Notes: generated from the letters alone by a model not told the origin. Positions 44,613 to 54,389 are shown, counted from the first letter of the stretch. The stretch is DNA of 64,000 nucleotides from Dehalococcoidia bacterium (GCA_028285005.1 JANQQP010000019.1:124001-188000), one strand, 5' to 3'. Numbers and translations are program-made.

Positions 44613-45776
44613 ATGCCTAACCAATCGCGACTGAAAAACCTTTCAGGCGGTGCCTCGATAGTAGGTGTTGCCGAATCTGACTCTCTCGGAAAGGTTCCGG
44701 AGAAGTCCCCTCTGGCGCTTCACTCCGAAGCAGCGCTGAACGCGCTGGACGATGCGGGGCTTCAACTCTCCGACGTCGACGCGTTGTTCACTGCTGGCTG
44801 GTCGACACTAGATGTTGCTGAGTACCTGGGGGTTCACCCTCATTTCACTGACAGCACATCGGTTGGCGGGTCGTCGTTCGTGATTCACGTCGCCCATGCG
44901 ATGGCCGCTATCGCAGCCGGGTACTGCGAAGTTGCGCTGATCACTCACGGTCAGTCGGGACGATCTGACCGCGCTCCGATACCTCGCAACCCCGGCGCTC
45001 CGATGACTCAGTATGAGTATCCGTACGGCATCATCGGTCCACCCGTTTCCTACGCGATGGCGTGCAGACGGTACATGCACGACTATGGCGAAGAGAGAAC
45101 GCGCCAGGCGATGGCCGAGATCGCAGTCTCGACTCGCAAGTGGGCGAATCTCAATCCGAAGGCCTATTTTCACGACCGGGCACTGTCATTCGACGAGTAT
45201 CACGACTCGCGCTGGGTAGCGTGGCCTTTCCATCTGGTCGACTGCTGCCTTGTCACCGACGCAGGCGCGGCGATCGTAGTGACAACGCCTGAGCGTGCGA
45301 AAGACTGCCGCGACGGTGGTGTGACGGTGTTGGGCGTCGGTGAGGGGCATGACCACTCGATGATCTCTCAGATGCCCGACTTAACACGGGCGTTCGGTCG
45401 CAACACCGGCCCACAGGCGCTCGAGATGGCCGGTGTCGATCACACGGACCTGGACCTGGCGATGATCTACGACTCGTTCACGTACACGGTGCTGGTGACG
45501 CTGGAGAACCTCGGCTTCTGTTCGCCCGGCGAGGGACCTGACTTTGTGGCAGACCAGGTGACCGCTCCCGGAGGGACGTTCCCTCTCAACACCAACGGTG
45601 GTGGTCTCTCTTACACACACCCGGGCATGTACGGCATCTTCACCGTCGTTGAAGCTGTTCGGCAGCTACGAGGCGAGGCGGACGATCGACAGATCGAAAA
45701 GTGCGACCTTGCACTGGCACACGGCACCGGCGGTCTGCTCTCGTCGACCGGCACCATGGTCCTGGGGAGGTCTTGA
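44613..45776 (+). CDS. Thiolase-superfamily protein (SCP2/lipid-transfer type)
   Basis: A 387-residue thiolase-fold protein of the non-decarboxylating, SCP2-thiolase-like group. ASIVGVAESDSLGKVPEKSP opens the fold; DDAGLQLSDVDALFTAGWS and VGGSSFVIHVAHAMAAIAAG cover the central strands; NTNGGGLSYTHPGMYGIFTV holds the C-terminal catalytic His region. The usual nucleophilic Cys of biosynthetic thiolase is not obvious, as is usual for this group, which pairs with DUF35 proteins. The following gene is such a DUF35 partner, three bases after its stop. Confidence 0.9.
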   Translation: MPNQSRLKNLSGGASIVGVAESDSLGKVPEKSPLALHSEAALNALDDAGLQLSDVDALFTAGWSTLDVAEYLGVHPHFTDSTSVGGSSFVIHVAHAMAAIAAGYCEVALITHGQSGRSDRAPIPRNPGAPMTQYEYPYGIIGPPVSYAMACRRYMHDYGEERTRQAMAEIAVSTRKWANLNPKAYFHDRALSFDEYHDSRWVAWPFHLVDCCLVTDAGAAIVVTTPERAKDCRDGGVTVLGVGEGHDHSMISQMPDLTRAFGRNTGPQALEMAGVDHTDLDLAMIYDSFTYTVLVTLENLGFCSPGEGPDFVADQVTAPGGTFPLNTNGGGLSYTHPGMYGIFTVVEAVRQLRGEADDRQIEKCDLALAHGTGGLLSSTGTMVLGRS

Positions 45777-45779
45777 GCC

Positions 45780-46202
45780 GTGCCATCATCTGAGTATTCA
45801 AAGCCGCTACCGGTCCCACAGCCTGAGTCCGACTACTACTGGGAGCAGGCGAGGCACGGAAAGCTGGTCGTCCAGAACTGCGTTGATTGCGAGGGTGCGC
45901 AGTTCTACCCGAGAGTTCTGTGCGCTGGTTGTGGGAGTCGGAATCTGGAATGGTTGGAGGCTTCAGGTCGCGCCACCCTCTACACCTTTGCTATCGTGCA
46001 CCAGCCTCCACACCCGGGCTTTCGAGACGATCTGCCTTACATCACAGCCATTGTTGAGTTGGAGGAGGGTGTCAGAATACCCTCACAAGTAATCGGCATA
46101 GAACCTGACCCTGATCTGCTACACATTGGCATGCAGTTGGAAGTAGCATTCGAAGAGATCGACGAGTCGATAACTCTCCCTAAATTCCGACCGGCGCGCT
46201 AG
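45780..46202 (+). CDS. Zn-ribbon/OB-fold (DUF35) acyl-CoA-binding partner protein
   Basis: A 140-residue DUF35 protein. The N-terminal zinc ribbon is CVDCEGAQFYPRVLCAGCG (residues about 35-53), with two CxxC pairs, followed by an OB fold with YTFAIVHQPPHPGFRDDLPY (acyl-CoA binding). DUF35 proteins form complexes with SCP2-type thiolases; the upstream gene encodes one, so the two likely act as one unit in fatty or aromatic acyl-CoA degradation. Start is GTG at 45780. Confidence 0.92.
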   Translation: MPSSEYSKPLPVPQPESDYYWEQARHGKLVVQNCVDCEGAQFYPRVLCAGCGSRNLEWLEASGRATLYTFAIVHQPPHPGFRDDLPYITAIVELEEGVRIPSQVIGIEPDPDLLHIGMQLEVAFEEIDESITLPKFRPAR

Positions 46203-46285
46203 AAGTTTTCTTCATCGCCGAGCTGTCCGCTTACCCGATATTCAAGACGCTGTAGACCTGCAGCCTCCCACTATTACGACAGATT

Positions 46286-47194
46286 ATGAACGCGAGCTTT
46301 CTACGTTTCTCAGACATGGATCCCGGCGAGATCGAGCCGTTGGTTCGCCGGGCCGTGGCGATCAAATCAGGCGACCACGGCGCTCCGCTTGCCGGTAAGT
46401 CCGCCATACTGATGTTCGAAAAGCCTTCGCTGCGCACGAAACTGAGTTTCTGGGTCGGCGTGGAGAAGCTCGGTGGCAGGCCGGTGTACTTCGGAGCTGA
46501 GGAAGTCGGTCTGGGCAAACGAGAACCCGTCGCTGACGTAGCGAAGGTCGTGTCGCGGATGAGTCAACTGGCGATCATCCGCACGTTTGGACAGGATCTA
46601 CTGGACGAGTTCTCGGCGGCCGCATCCATCCCAGTAGTCAACGCGCTGTCCGACTTCGAACATCCATGTCAGGCGCTGGCCGATGTGCTGACGATCTTCG
46701 AAGTAAAGGGACGCTTGGAAGGTGTCCGCGTCGCGTTCATTGGGGACGGCAACAACGTTGCTCGTTCGCTGGCGTACGCGGTCGCCGGTTCGGGTGGGCA
46801 CCTGACGGTGGCTTCACCAGCCGGCTACGAGCTGGACCAGGAAACACTGGTGGGAGCGTCCAACTACGACACGGAGTTGTCAGGGACGGTCAGCCAGGTC
46901 AGGTCGCCCGAAGAAGCCGTTGCCAATGCAGATATCGTCTATACGGATGTATGGGCAAGCATGGGCCAGGAGTCGGAAGCGTCTGTGCGCGAGGGAGCCT
47001 TTGCCGGCTACCAGGTCAACCCGGAACTTATGTCACGAGCCGGTTCGGACGCTAAATTCATGCACGACTTGCCTGCGCACCCGGGACAGGAGATCTCCGA
47101 AGGCATGCTGGAGCACCCGTCGTCTATCGCATTCCAGCAAGCTGAAAACCGTCTCTGGGCCCAGGCGGCGCTGGTAGAAGCGCTGCTGAAGTAG
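46286..47194 (+). CDS. argF: Ornithine carbamoyltransferase
   Basis: A 302-residue transcarbamylase making citrulline. The carbamoyl phosphate loop is KPSLRTKLSF (consensus STRTR); SDFEHPCQALADVLTIFE has the HPCQ motif; FIGDGNNVARSLAYA and TDVWASMGQE bind ornithine, the latter with the D-x-x-S-M-G motif. The usual HCLPA motif reads MHDLPAHPGQEISEG: Asp replaces the Cys that contacts ornithine. The retained SMG and GNN segments support OTCase over aspartate carbamoyltransferase, but another amino acid substrate is possible. It stands apart from other arg genes. Confidence 0.88.
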   Translation: MNASFLRFSDMDPGEIEPLVRRAVAIKSGDHGAPLAGKSAILMFEKPSLRTKLSFWVGVEKLGGRPVYFGAEEVGLGKREPVADVAKVVSRMSQLAIIRTFGQDLLDEFSAAASIPVVNALSDFEHPCQALADVLTIFEVKGRLEGVRVAFIGDGNNVARSLAYAVAGSGGHLTVASPAGYELDQETLVGASNYDTELSGTVSQVRSPEEAVANADIVYTDVWASMGQESEASVREGAFAGYQVNPELMSRAGSDAKFMHDLPAHPGQEISEGMLEHPSSIAFQQAENRLWAQAALVEALLK

Positions 47195-47262
47195 AGACCC
47201 TGACCGCCTACGGGCCCTCCGAAACTCTCTTTAGTCGAAGCTTTGCTGGCAATCGCTCCGCC

Positions 47263-47286
47263 GTTGAGTGAACATTAGGACTCAAC
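47263..47286. repeat. Inverted repeat upstream of der
   Basis: GTTGAGT (47263-47269) and ACTCAAC (47280-47286) are perfect inverted repeats 10 bases apart, located about 20 bases before the der start. It may be part of the der leader or a protein site; nothing else supports a function. Confidence 0.4.
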
Positions 47287-47304
47287 CGTAGGAGTTCTTA
47301 CGCA

Positions 47305-48627
47305 GTGCCGGAAAACCTCCCTGTAATCGCCATCGTCGGCCGACCTAATGTTGGCAAGTCGACGCTATACAACCGACTTGCCGGTCGAAGGATGGCGATT
47401 GTCTCCGACGTGCCCGGCACGACCCGTGACCGGATTTCTATGGATGCGGATTGGAAGGGCAAACGCTACGTCCTTGTCGATACCGGCGGCATTGAGGACA
47501 GGCCCGGAGACCTGCTGTGGGAGGACGTGCGGAATCAGACCGCGAAAGCTCTTGAAGATGCTGACGCGGTGATACTCGTGGTGGATGCCGCAGCCGGGAT
47601 TTCGCCTGGCGACCACGAAGCGGCTGACCTCGTTCGACGCTCAGGGAAGCCGTACGTCCTGGCCGCTAACAAGGCTGACAACCTGAACCGCGAGGTAGCG
47701 GCGTCTGAATTCTATCAACTGACCGACCATGACCCGATTCCGATCAGCGCATACCACGAACGCGGCATCTCGGACCTGATGGAAAGACTGTTCGAGGTGT
47801 TGCCGGTAGAGCCGGGCACGCAGTCAGAGGACGGCTCGATTCGGGTTGCTATCGCGGGCAGGCCGAATGTCGGAAAGTCGGCACTGTTCAATGCGCTGAC
47901 CGGCGAAGAGCGAGCGATCGTCAGTCCGATTCCCGGCACCACACGAGACTCAATCGATAGCCGCTTCAGGTACGGCGAGAACGATCTCACTTTTCTTGAC
48001 ACGGCGGGGCTCCGTAGAAAGGGCAAGGCTGAGGAAGGGATCGAGAAGTACAGTGTCATCCGGACCGTCGGAGCCATCGAACGATCGCATATATGTATCC
48101 TCGTCCTGGATGCCACGGAACTTGTCACCGCTCAAGACACGCACATCGGCGGCTTCATCGATGACGCATCCCGCGGAGAGATCATTGTTGTCAACAAGTG
48201 GGATCTGGCCAGGGAAGCTGAGCTTGATCGAAATGAGGTAACTGCAAAGGTCAGATTTCGCTTCAAGTTCATACCAGACGTTCCGGTACTGTTCACGTCG
48301 GCGCTGACCGGCTCTGGCGTTGAGCGACTCCCACAGGCAGTCGTAGACGTGTGGGACCAGTTCAGCAAGCGCCTGAAGAAAGAGGACCTGAGCAGGACTG
48401 TGTTTGACGCAGTCGGCGCAAACCCTCCACCGACTCAGGGAACGATCAGGCCTCGGATCTTCAGGGTCAAGCAGACACGGACTTCACCGCCTACTTTCGA
48501 GTTTTCCTCCAGACACCCGGAACTAATACACTTCTCGTATCGTCGCTACCTGGAAAACAGGCTGCGGGCTGAGTTTGGATTCACTGGCTCGCCCATACGG
48601 ATGCATTTCATATCGAGGGATGAATGA
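47305..48627 (+). CDS. der: Ribosome-associated GTPase Der (EngA)
   Basis: A 440-residue tandem GTPase needed for 50S assembly. The first G domain has GRPNVGKST (residues 13-21), DTGGIE and NKAD; the second has GRPNVGKSA, DTAGLRRKGK and NKWD; a C-terminal KH-like domain (about 350-440) follows. Start is GTG at 47305 with AGGAG at 47290-47294. Its stop overlaps the plsY start (ATGA). Confidence 0.97.
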   Translation: MPENLPVIAIVGRPNVGKSTLYNRLAGRRMAIVSDVPGTTRDRISMDADWKGKRYVLVDTGGIEDRPGDLLWEDVRNQTAKALEDADAVILVVDAAAGISPGDHEAADLVRRSGKPYVLAANKADNLNREVAASEFYQLTDHDPIPISAYHERGISDLMERLFEVLPVEPGTQSEDGSIRVAIAGRPNVGKSALFNALTGEERAIVSPIPGTTRDSIDSRFRYGENDLTFLDTAGLRRKGKAEEGIEKYSVIRTVGAIERSHICILVLDATELVTAQDTHIGGFIDDASRGEIIVVNKWDLAREAELDRNEVTAKVRFRFKFIPDVPVLFTSALTGSGVERLPQAVVDVWDQFSKRLKKEDLSRTVFDAVGANPPPTQGTIRPRIFRVKQTRTSPPTFEFSSRHPELIHFSYRRYLENRLRAEFGFTGSPIRMHFISRDE

Positions 48628-49253
48628 CCGACGTCGTTGCCTGGATACTGGCCATTCCTGTCGCGTATCTGATTGGGGCAATTCCTACCGGATACCTGAT
48701 CGGCCGGGTCTGGCGCGGTGTTGATGTTCGACGGTACGGGAGCGGCGGGACCGGTTTCACAAACGTGATGAGGACGTTGGGCAGGACTGCGGCCGTCACC
48801 GTACTCGCCGTGGACATCGCGAAAGGCGCGGTCCCGGTCGTTATTGTCAGTTTCGCCACTGACTTCGAGATAATCAGGGCTGTCGCTGGTTCCACGTCCG
48901 TAATAGGGCATGTCTACCCGATATATACGAGGTTCGAGGGTGGCCGGGGAGTTGCCACCGCTTACGGCGCTCTGTTGGTCCTTTCACCTATTGCGGCGGC
49001 GGCGGCGGCTGTTGGACTACTAGTTATAGCGATGACGAGATATGTATCCGCAGGATCCCTGACCGGGACGGTCATCGCGACGGGCACCATGGTCATACTC
49101 GTGATCCTGGGTCACCATGAAATAGGCCTGCTGGTCTTCGCAGTTGCCATCGGTATCTTCATACCAATAAAGCACGCTGGAAACATCGAGCGCCTGGTGC
49201 AGGGCAATGAACGGCAACTTGAAGCCGCCGCCCGACCCCGCCGGAGCCGGTAA
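48624..49253 (+). CDS. plsY: Acyl-phosphate:glycerol-3-phosphate acyltransferase
   Basis: A 209-residue membrane acyltransferase with about five helices. GSGGTGFTNVMRTLGR (residues about 39-54) is close to the family GSGN-type motif, and HVYPIYTRFEGGRGVATAYG (about 95-114) matches its second motif. It makes 1-acyl-glycerol-3-phosphate using acyl-phosphate from PlsX. The neighbouring gpsA supplies glycerol-3-phosphate, and der precedes it with overlap, the order seen in many bacteria. Confidence 0.95.
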   Translation: MTDVVAWILAIPVAYLIGAIPTGYLIGRVWRGVDVRRYGSGGTGFTNVMRTLGRTAAVTVLAVDIAKGAVPVVIVSFATDFEIIRAVAGSTSVIGHVYPIYTRFEGGRGVATAYGALLVLSPIAAAAAAVGLLVIAMTRYVSAGSLTGTVIATGTMVILVILGHHEIGLLVFAVAIGIFIPIKHAGNIERLVQGNERQLEAAARPRRSR

Positions 49254-49284
49254 TCGAAGACCGGTAACCCTGCACTGCGTGCCT

Positions 49285-49314
49285 CAGATGTAACGATATA
49301 TGTATAGACATCTG
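49285..49314. repeat. Inverted repeat between plsY and gpsA
   Basis: CAGATGT (49285-49291) and ACATCTG (49308-49314) flank a 16-base AT-rich spacer containing TATATGTATA. It may be an operator or part of a promoter for gpsA. No stronger evidence. Confidence 0.4.
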
Positions 49315-49376
49315 ACCATACTCCAGCGGACTCTCGACCTACCTAAGTTTCTTGCGTCCAGTTAGACTGGCCCGCC

Positions 49377-50381
49377 ATGGCACGTATAGGTATTGTCGGG
49401 ACAACGGGATGGGCGACCACGCTCGGCATCATCTCCATACGCTCGGGGAACGAGGCAACTCTCTGGGCGCGTTCTACGCCTGAGGCAGAACGATTGCAGT
49501 CCGCTCGTGAGAATCGACGACTCCTGCCAGGCGCTACTTTCCCCGACGGTTTGAACGTCACTTCAGATGCTGCCGAGTGTTTTGGCGACTCCGACATAGT
49601 CGTCGTATCGGTGCCATCAGTGACGATGAGGCAGAATCTCCAGGTCGTCGCGGCATCAATCGGGCCAAATACTGCCGTGCTCTGTGCCACGAAGGGCGTG
49701 GAGGTCTCTTCTGGCAAGCGAATGACGCAGCTAGTGGTTGAAGAGTTGAATGCAGAGGAACAGCAAGTCGGGATGTTGTCGGGCCCAAACCTGGCGCCTG
49801 AGATCGCCGCCGGGAAGCCAGCCTCAGCCACAGTCGCCTTTGAACGCGAAGAAACCGCTCAGTTAGTTCAAGAAGCTCTGAACGACCAGCTGTTCAGGAT
49901 ATACACGAGCACGGATGTCGTCGGCGTTGAGATGGGTGGCGCACTGAAGAACATCATCGCAATTGGAGCGGGATTCATTGATGGCGTGAAGATGGGGGCG
50001 AATGTAAAAGCTGCATTCGTCACGCGGGGTCTGCACGAGATCACGAGGCTGGGCGTTTCGCTTGGCGCAAAGCCCGAGACCTTCGCAGGCCTGTCCGGCA
50101 TGGGCGACCTGATCGGCACCTGCTACAGCGAACTGAGCAGGAACTACCGACTCGGCCAATCGCTGGCATCGGGCGCGTCTCTTGAAGCAGCTCTGGAAGG
50201 ACTGGGGGGCACGGCCGAAGGTGTTCCGACGACCCAGGCGGCAGTCAGGCTCGCGGAGACACACCAAGTCGAGATGCCGATAGCTCATGCGACGAATGAT
50301 GTGCTGGAGGGAAGACTCCGAGCTGAGGATGCGGCGGCGGTGCTGCTGGCAAGGAAGCCGCAGCCAGAAGTGCGTTACTGA
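49377..50381 (+). CDS. gpsA: Glycerol-3-phosphate dehydrogenase [NAD(P)+]
   Basis: A 334-residue enzyme reducing dihydroxyacetone phosphate. The nucleotide loop is IGIVGTTGWATTL (the family usually has GAGSWG), followed by SGPNLAPEIAAGKPAS, the catalytic Lys in GGALKNIIAIGAG, and LSGMGDLIGTCYSELSRNYR. Length and motifs are standard. Its product feeds PlsY encoded just upstream. Its 3' end overlaps the convergent rsmE by seven bases. Confidence 0.96.
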   Translation: MARIGIVGTTGWATTLGIISIRSGNEATLWARSTPEAERLQSARENRRLLPGATFPDGLNVTSDAAECFGDSDIVVVSVPSVTMRQNLQVVAASIGPNTAVLCATKGVEVSSGKRMTQLVVEELNAEEQQVGMLSGPNLAPEIAAGKPASATVAFEREETAQLVQEALNDQLFRIYTSTDVVGVEMGGALKNIIAIGAGFIDGVKMGANVKAAFVTRGLHEITRLGVSLGAKPETFAGLSGMGDLIGTCYSELSRNYRLGQSLASGASLEAALEGLGGTAEGVPTTQAAVRLAETHQVEMPIAHATNDVLEGRLRAEDAAAVLLARKPQPEVRY

Positions 50382-51151
50382 GAACCAGTGCTCGGCCCTG
50401 GACCCAGCTCTCCCGCCTCGTACATCAGCGCCGTCAGTGCCACGATAGGTGCAGTCTCAGCCCGTAGGATCCTGGGACCTGCCCACGCAAGTAGCGCACC
50501 TGCCGATTTGCACATCTCAGCTTCAGCCTCGGAGAAGCCGCCGACGGGGCCTATTAGTACTGTGACACCTCTGGGCCTGCTGGCGAGGCTCTGACGCACC
50601 GCCTGAACGAGGCTCGTCCCCTGCTTCTCTTCCCACAACATAATGACTGGGCCGCGTGAGGCGGCTTCGGAAACGCAATCCGCCAGATCTTGGTCAGGAA
50701 GGATCTCAGGGACACGGGTGCGACCGGACTGCTCAGTCGCCTCAACTGCAATGCGATGCCATCTGTCGATTTTGTTGCGGCTGACGTTTCTGTCCCGCGC
50801 CTGGACCCGCTCCGTAACAAGCGGGATGATTCGTGATGCCCCCAGCTCTGTACTCTTCTGAACCACAAACTCCATGCGTTCTGCCGGGACCAGCGCCTGA
50901 CACACAGTCATATCCAGTTGCGGCTCAGAGTCCGGAGCGAATGATGCGCCGACGGCAGCACGCACAGCGTCGCCATCAATCGAGACTATTCGTGAGCGCC
51001 ATTCAGCACCGCTGCCGTCGAAGAGCACGATCTCATCGCCTGATCGCTTGCGGAGCACTCGAGCAACCTGGCGGCTGACCGCCTCGGGCAGCTTAACCTC
51101 GGAACCTTGCTCAAGTGAGATTGACGGCAGGTAGAAGCGATTCGAACTCAT
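50375..51151 (-). CDS. rsmE: 16S rRNA (uracil-1498-N3)-methyltransferase
   Basis: A 258-residue SPOUT-class methyltransferase with an N-terminal PUA-like domain (VARVLRKRSGDEIVLFDGSG) and a C-terminal trefoil knot with VTVLIGPVGGFSEAEAEM and GPRILRAETAPIVALTALMY. It methylates U1498 in 16S rRNA. Start overlaps the prmA stop by four bases, as in many genomes where dnaJ, prmA and rsmE are neighbours. Confidence 0.95.
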   Translation of the reverse strand: MSSNRFYLPSISLEQGSEVKLPEAVSRQVARVLRKRSGDEIVLFDGSGAEWRSRIVSIDGDAVRAAVGASFAPDSEPQLDMTVCQALVPAERMEFVVQKSTELGASRIIPLVTERVQARDRNVSRNKIDRWHRIAVEATEQSGRTRVPEILPDQDLADCVSEAASRGPVIMLWEEKQGTSLVQAVRQSLASRPRGVTVLIGPVGGFSEAEAEMCKSAGALLAWAGPRILRAETAPIVALTALMYEAGELGPGPSTGSQ

Positions 51152-52074
51152 GCATGCCGCACTTTGAACGAGGTCCAGTCCTCAACGGTCTGCTTGCCGT
51201 GCAAGCTGGCTCCCACGTCGCTGAATGCCTGCTCGGTTTCCTCGTATCGTTCTTCAAGCACGCCAGATGCGATGATCTGGCCTTCCGGGCTCAACGCCGC
51301 CATCAGTTCGCCTGACAGTAGCTTGAGCACATTTGTTGAGATGTTGGCGAGTATGACATCGAAAGCACCATGGCTCACGCGCTCATCGGGCAGGCTGCCA
51401 TGAAACACATCAACGACCCCTGAGACACCTGCTCGTTCAACATTCTGAGTTGTTGAACGAACAGCATCCTTCTCAACATCGAACCCAAGAACTCTAGATG
51501 CGCCCATCTTGGCCGCGGCGATCGAGAGGATTCCGGAGCCACAGCCGGCGTCCAAGACGGCCTTACCGCTCAAGTCTGCCTCTTCCATGGCCGCCAGCAC
51601 CATCGCTGTGGTTGGATGATGACCAGTTCCGAACGCTAGCCCCGGCTCAAGCGGGATCACGATGTCGTTGGCCCTGGCGTTTGGCTCTGATCCAGACGGT
51701 GAGATCAGGATGTGTCTGCCAATTCGAACCGGTTCGAATTTCTGATTCTTCCACTCATCATCAGGCACACTCCTGACCACAAGATCAGGCAAGGGGCACA
51801 GGTAGGCGATCAGCTTGAGTCCGACATCGATCATCGTCCGTCGAGAAGACAGCGTCGCGTCCTCGGGAAGGTAGGTCTTCACGACGACAGCGGCGTTCAG
51901 ATTGGGGTGTTCGCCTTCATCGGGGTTGTAGCCGCCGGGCATCTCGACGACCGCTGCGCCCTCACCATGCTTCGAGAACAGGTGACTCACGGGCTCTGCA
52001 TACTCACCAGGAACCGTGATGCTGAGTTCGGTCCAGGACATTTCGGCCGCTCGTCTTTCCCGATCGACGGACAT
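51148..52074 (-). CDS. prmA: Ribosomal protein L11 methyltransferase
   Basis: A 308-residue SAM-dependent methyltransferase for L11. SAM motif I reads AVLDAGCGSGILSIAAAKMG at about residues 174-193; GLAFGTGHHPTTAMVLAAME and FDVILANISTNVLKLL (the NPPY-like region as ANIS) are hallmarks. The N-terminal substrate domain (about 12-120) is present. It follows dnaJ by 20 bases and is co-oriented with hrcA, dnaJ and rsmE. Confidence 0.95.
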   Translation of the reverse strand: MSVDRERRAAEMSWTELSITVPGEYAEPVSHLFSKHGEGAAVVEMPGGYNPDEGEHPNLNAAVVVKTYLPEDATLSSRRTMIDVGLKLIAYLCPLPDLVVRSVPDDEWKNQKFEPVRIGRHILISPSGSEPNARANDIVIPLEPGLAFGTGHHPTTAMVLAAMEEADLSGKAVLDAGCGSGILSIAAAKMGASRVLGFDVEKDAVRSTTQNVERAGVSGVVDVFHGSLPDERVSHGAFDVILANISTNVLKLLSGELMAALSPEGQIIASGVLEERYEETEQAFSDVGASLHGKQTVEDWTSFKVRHA

Positions 52075-52094
52075 TCAGGTTTCAGCTGTGCCTG

Positions 52095-53213
52095 CTAGCT
52101 GAACGCATCCTTGATTCGGCCGAAGATCCCGCCGTCATCGTCCAGGCCGATTTCCGGCGTTCCGAGGGATTCACCCAACTCCTCGAACAGTTCTCGCTGC
52201 CGATCATCGAGTTCGGTGGGCGTGACAACTTTGACGGCTACAAGCTGGTCGCCGCGTCGCTGTGAGCGGCCCATGTGCGGAATACCAACGTTACGAAGTC
52301 TGAAGACCTTACCGGTCTGTGTGCCAGCAGGCACCTTCAGTTCCTGTTCTCCATCGATCGTTGGAACTGTGAGCACGGTGCCAAGTGCCGCCTGGGCTAT
52401 GTTGATGCTCACCTCGGCTAGAACGTCGTTGCCGTGACGCTCGAACAGTTCGTGACGTTCGACCCTGACATATACATACAGGTCACCCGCAGGGCCGTTC
52501 ATCGCCCCTTTTTCGCCCTGCCCTCTCATCACTATCCTGGATCCATCTTCGATGCCGGCCGGCACCTCGACGGCGATTCTCCGACTCCTGCGTTCGGTTC
52601 CGCGACCTCGGCAGTTTGTGCAGGGCGTCTCCACGGTCTGGCCTGTCCCGCCACAGGTTGAGCACTGGGCCACCTGCTGGAACTGACCAAAGACCATCCG
52701 CTGCACACGCCTGACTTCGCCTGAGCCTCCGCACGTGGCGCACGTAACCGGCTCGGTGCCCGGCTCAGCCCGATTGCCATCGCAGCGGCTACAGCTCTCG
52801 AGTCGTTCGAGATCAAACTCTTTTTCAGCGCCAAAGGCAGCTTCGATGAACGAAACTGCAACTTCCAGCTCTAGATCATTCCCGCGTGCAGGACCTTGCC
52901 TGCTCGATCCTCCGAAGAAGGCATCGAATATGTCTCCGAAGCCGCCAAAGTTCTGGAAGTCGTCAAAGCCGCGTCCGCCTGCTCCGTCCGAAACTCCTGC
53001 GTGACCGAAACGGTCGTATGCGGTCCTGCGTTCAGGATCGCTCAGTACCTGGTAGGCGGCGTTGACCTCTTTGAACTGCTCTGAGGCGTTCGGTTCTTTG
53101 TTCCGGTCAGGGTGATATTTAAGCGCCTGCTGTCTGAAGGCCTTCTTAAGCTCTTCAGGAGAGGCGTTCCGGGAGACCCCGAGAACTTCGTAGTAGTCGC
53201 GTTGTTGGGTCAT
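52095..53213 (-). CDS. dnaJ: Chaperone DnaJ (Hsp40)
   Basis: A 372-residue class A DnaJ. The J domain starts [20 protein letters not shown] and has the HPD motif in YHPDRNKEP; a Gly/Phe-rich linker ([16 protein letters not shown]) follows; four zinc-finger repeats are [24 protein letters not shown] and CTNCRGRG, the first lacking the last consensus Gly; the C-terminal client domain completes it. ATG at 53213 starts at the J domain; a TTG eight codons upstream is an alternative. It stimulates DnaK ATPase. grpE and dnaK are not beside it. Confidence 0.96.
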   Translation of the reverse strand: MTQQRDYYEVLGVSRNASPEELKKAFRQQALKYHPDRNKEPNASEQFKEVNAAYQVLSDPERRTAYDRFGHAGVSDGAGGRGFDDFQNFGGFGDIFDAFFGGSSRQGPARGNDLELEVAVSFIEAAFGAEKEFDLERLESCSRCDGNRAEPGTEPVTCATCGGSGEVRRVQRMVFGQFQQVAQCSTCGGTGQTVETPCTNCRGRGTERRSRRIAVEVPAGIEDGSRIVMRGQGEKGAMNGPAGDLYVYVRVERHELFERHGNDVLAEVSINIAQAALGTVLTVPTIDGEQELKVPAGTQTGKVFRLRNVGIPHMGRSQRRGDQLVAVKVVTPTELDDRQRELFEELGESLGTPEIGLDDDGGIFGRIKDAFS

Positions 53214-53360
53214 GAATTGGAGATCAGGCCGCGTCAAGTGAGGTCGTTCTTGTCAGCGAATGCCGCAACCTAATAATTATAGTCTGGAATGAGTTACTGG
53301 CCGAATAGGTGACAGCACAGGTTCTAGCGACGGGGACGACTGTGATCTAGGACGGATTGG

Positions 53361-54389
53361 CTAGCTGTGCCCGTAGACCCTGCTGACGATCGACTTCAGG
53401 GATGAACCGGTGTGCGTGACGATGGGTATAGCTCTTTCGTACGAGAGCCGAGTTGGAGCAAGTATTCCAACGGCGCCGGTTGCGTCGTCTTCCACCCCGT
53501 AACCACAGACGATCACGCTGAGCTTCTTCAGCGAGTTGTGGCGATTCTCAGCGCCAATGAACGTCAGCGCACCCGTTTCAGTGGAAGCGATTGAAGCTAG
53601 ATCTTCAAATACGTGGTCACTTTCGATGGCGGTGATCGCCATCTGCGTTCGTTCGGCGTCCTGATCGAATTCAGGCTGCCTGAACAGACGAGACAGACCT
53701 TGCAGCTTTCGTGACTTCAAGCGCTCAGACTCGTGGCGCTCGGCGACATCTATCGCCGATTTCACGACCTGCCGGTCAAGTTCTTCGCTTGGCTCCTCTT
53801 GCCTGGCTCGCAGGGTGGCAAGTGACTTGCCGCCGATCATATGGTTGACTCTGTTTCGAGTCATCTCCAACTCCGATGGATCGATATTTCGGGTCGTGTT
53901 GATCAGTTGGCGGTAGACGACGGCCTCTTTCATCACAACGACAAGCATGATGAGCATCTCTTGCAGCTCGAGTAGCTGGATGCCTTTGATTGAGGGAGAG
54001 GCGGCCTGCAGGGGCGTGGCGAATGCGACGGTATCGAGAAGCGATGCCAGTACGTTGGCTGCCGTGTTCGCCCATTCATCGATATCTTCGGGAGACTCTT
54101 GTAGTCCGGAGCGCACGCGCGCTGCGTCTACTTCTTCAACTGCGGTCACTGAGCCAAGCCAATCGACGAGTTGGCGATAGCCTTTATCAGAAGGGACTCC
54201 GCCTGCTGAGATATGCGGCCTGTGGATGTATCCCTCTTCTTCCAATGCGACCATCTCATTGCGAACTGTGGCGGCGCTAACACCCAACCCTTCGACGCCA
54301 GCCACGGCGCTCGAAGCGACCGGTACGGCCGTGTTCACATAGTCGTTGACTATGATCCTGAGAATCTGGCTTTTTCGTTCGGATAGCAT
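53361..54389 (-). CDS. hrcA: Heat-inducible transcription repressor HrcA
   Basis: A 342-residue HrcA. The N-terminal winged helix reads LSERKSQILRIIVNDYVNTA, then GLGVSAATVRNEMVALEEEG with YIHRPHISAGGVPSDKGYR; the GAF-like middle follows with the dimer and insert region. It binds CIRCE operators and represses chaperone genes. A CIRCE-like element lies upstream at 54456-54482, so it is probably autoregulated, and dnaJ 124 bases downstream likely falls under the same control. Confidence 0.95.
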   Translation of the reverse strand: MLSERKSQILRIIVNDYVNTAVPVASSAVAGVEGLGVSAATVRNEMVALEEEGYIHRPHISAGGVPSDKGYRQLVDWLGSVTAVEEVDAARVRSGLQESPEDIDEWANTAANVLASLLDTVAFATPLQAASPSIKGIQLLELQEMLIMLVVVMKEAVVYRQLINTTRNIDPSELEMTRNRVNHMIGGKSLATLRARQEEPSEELDRQVVKSAIDVAERHESERLKSRKLQGLSRLFRQPEFDQDAERTQMAITAIESDHVFEDLASIASTETGALTFIGAENRHNSLKKLSVIVCGYGVEDDATGAVGILAPTRLSYERAIPIVTHTGSSLKSIVSRVYGHS

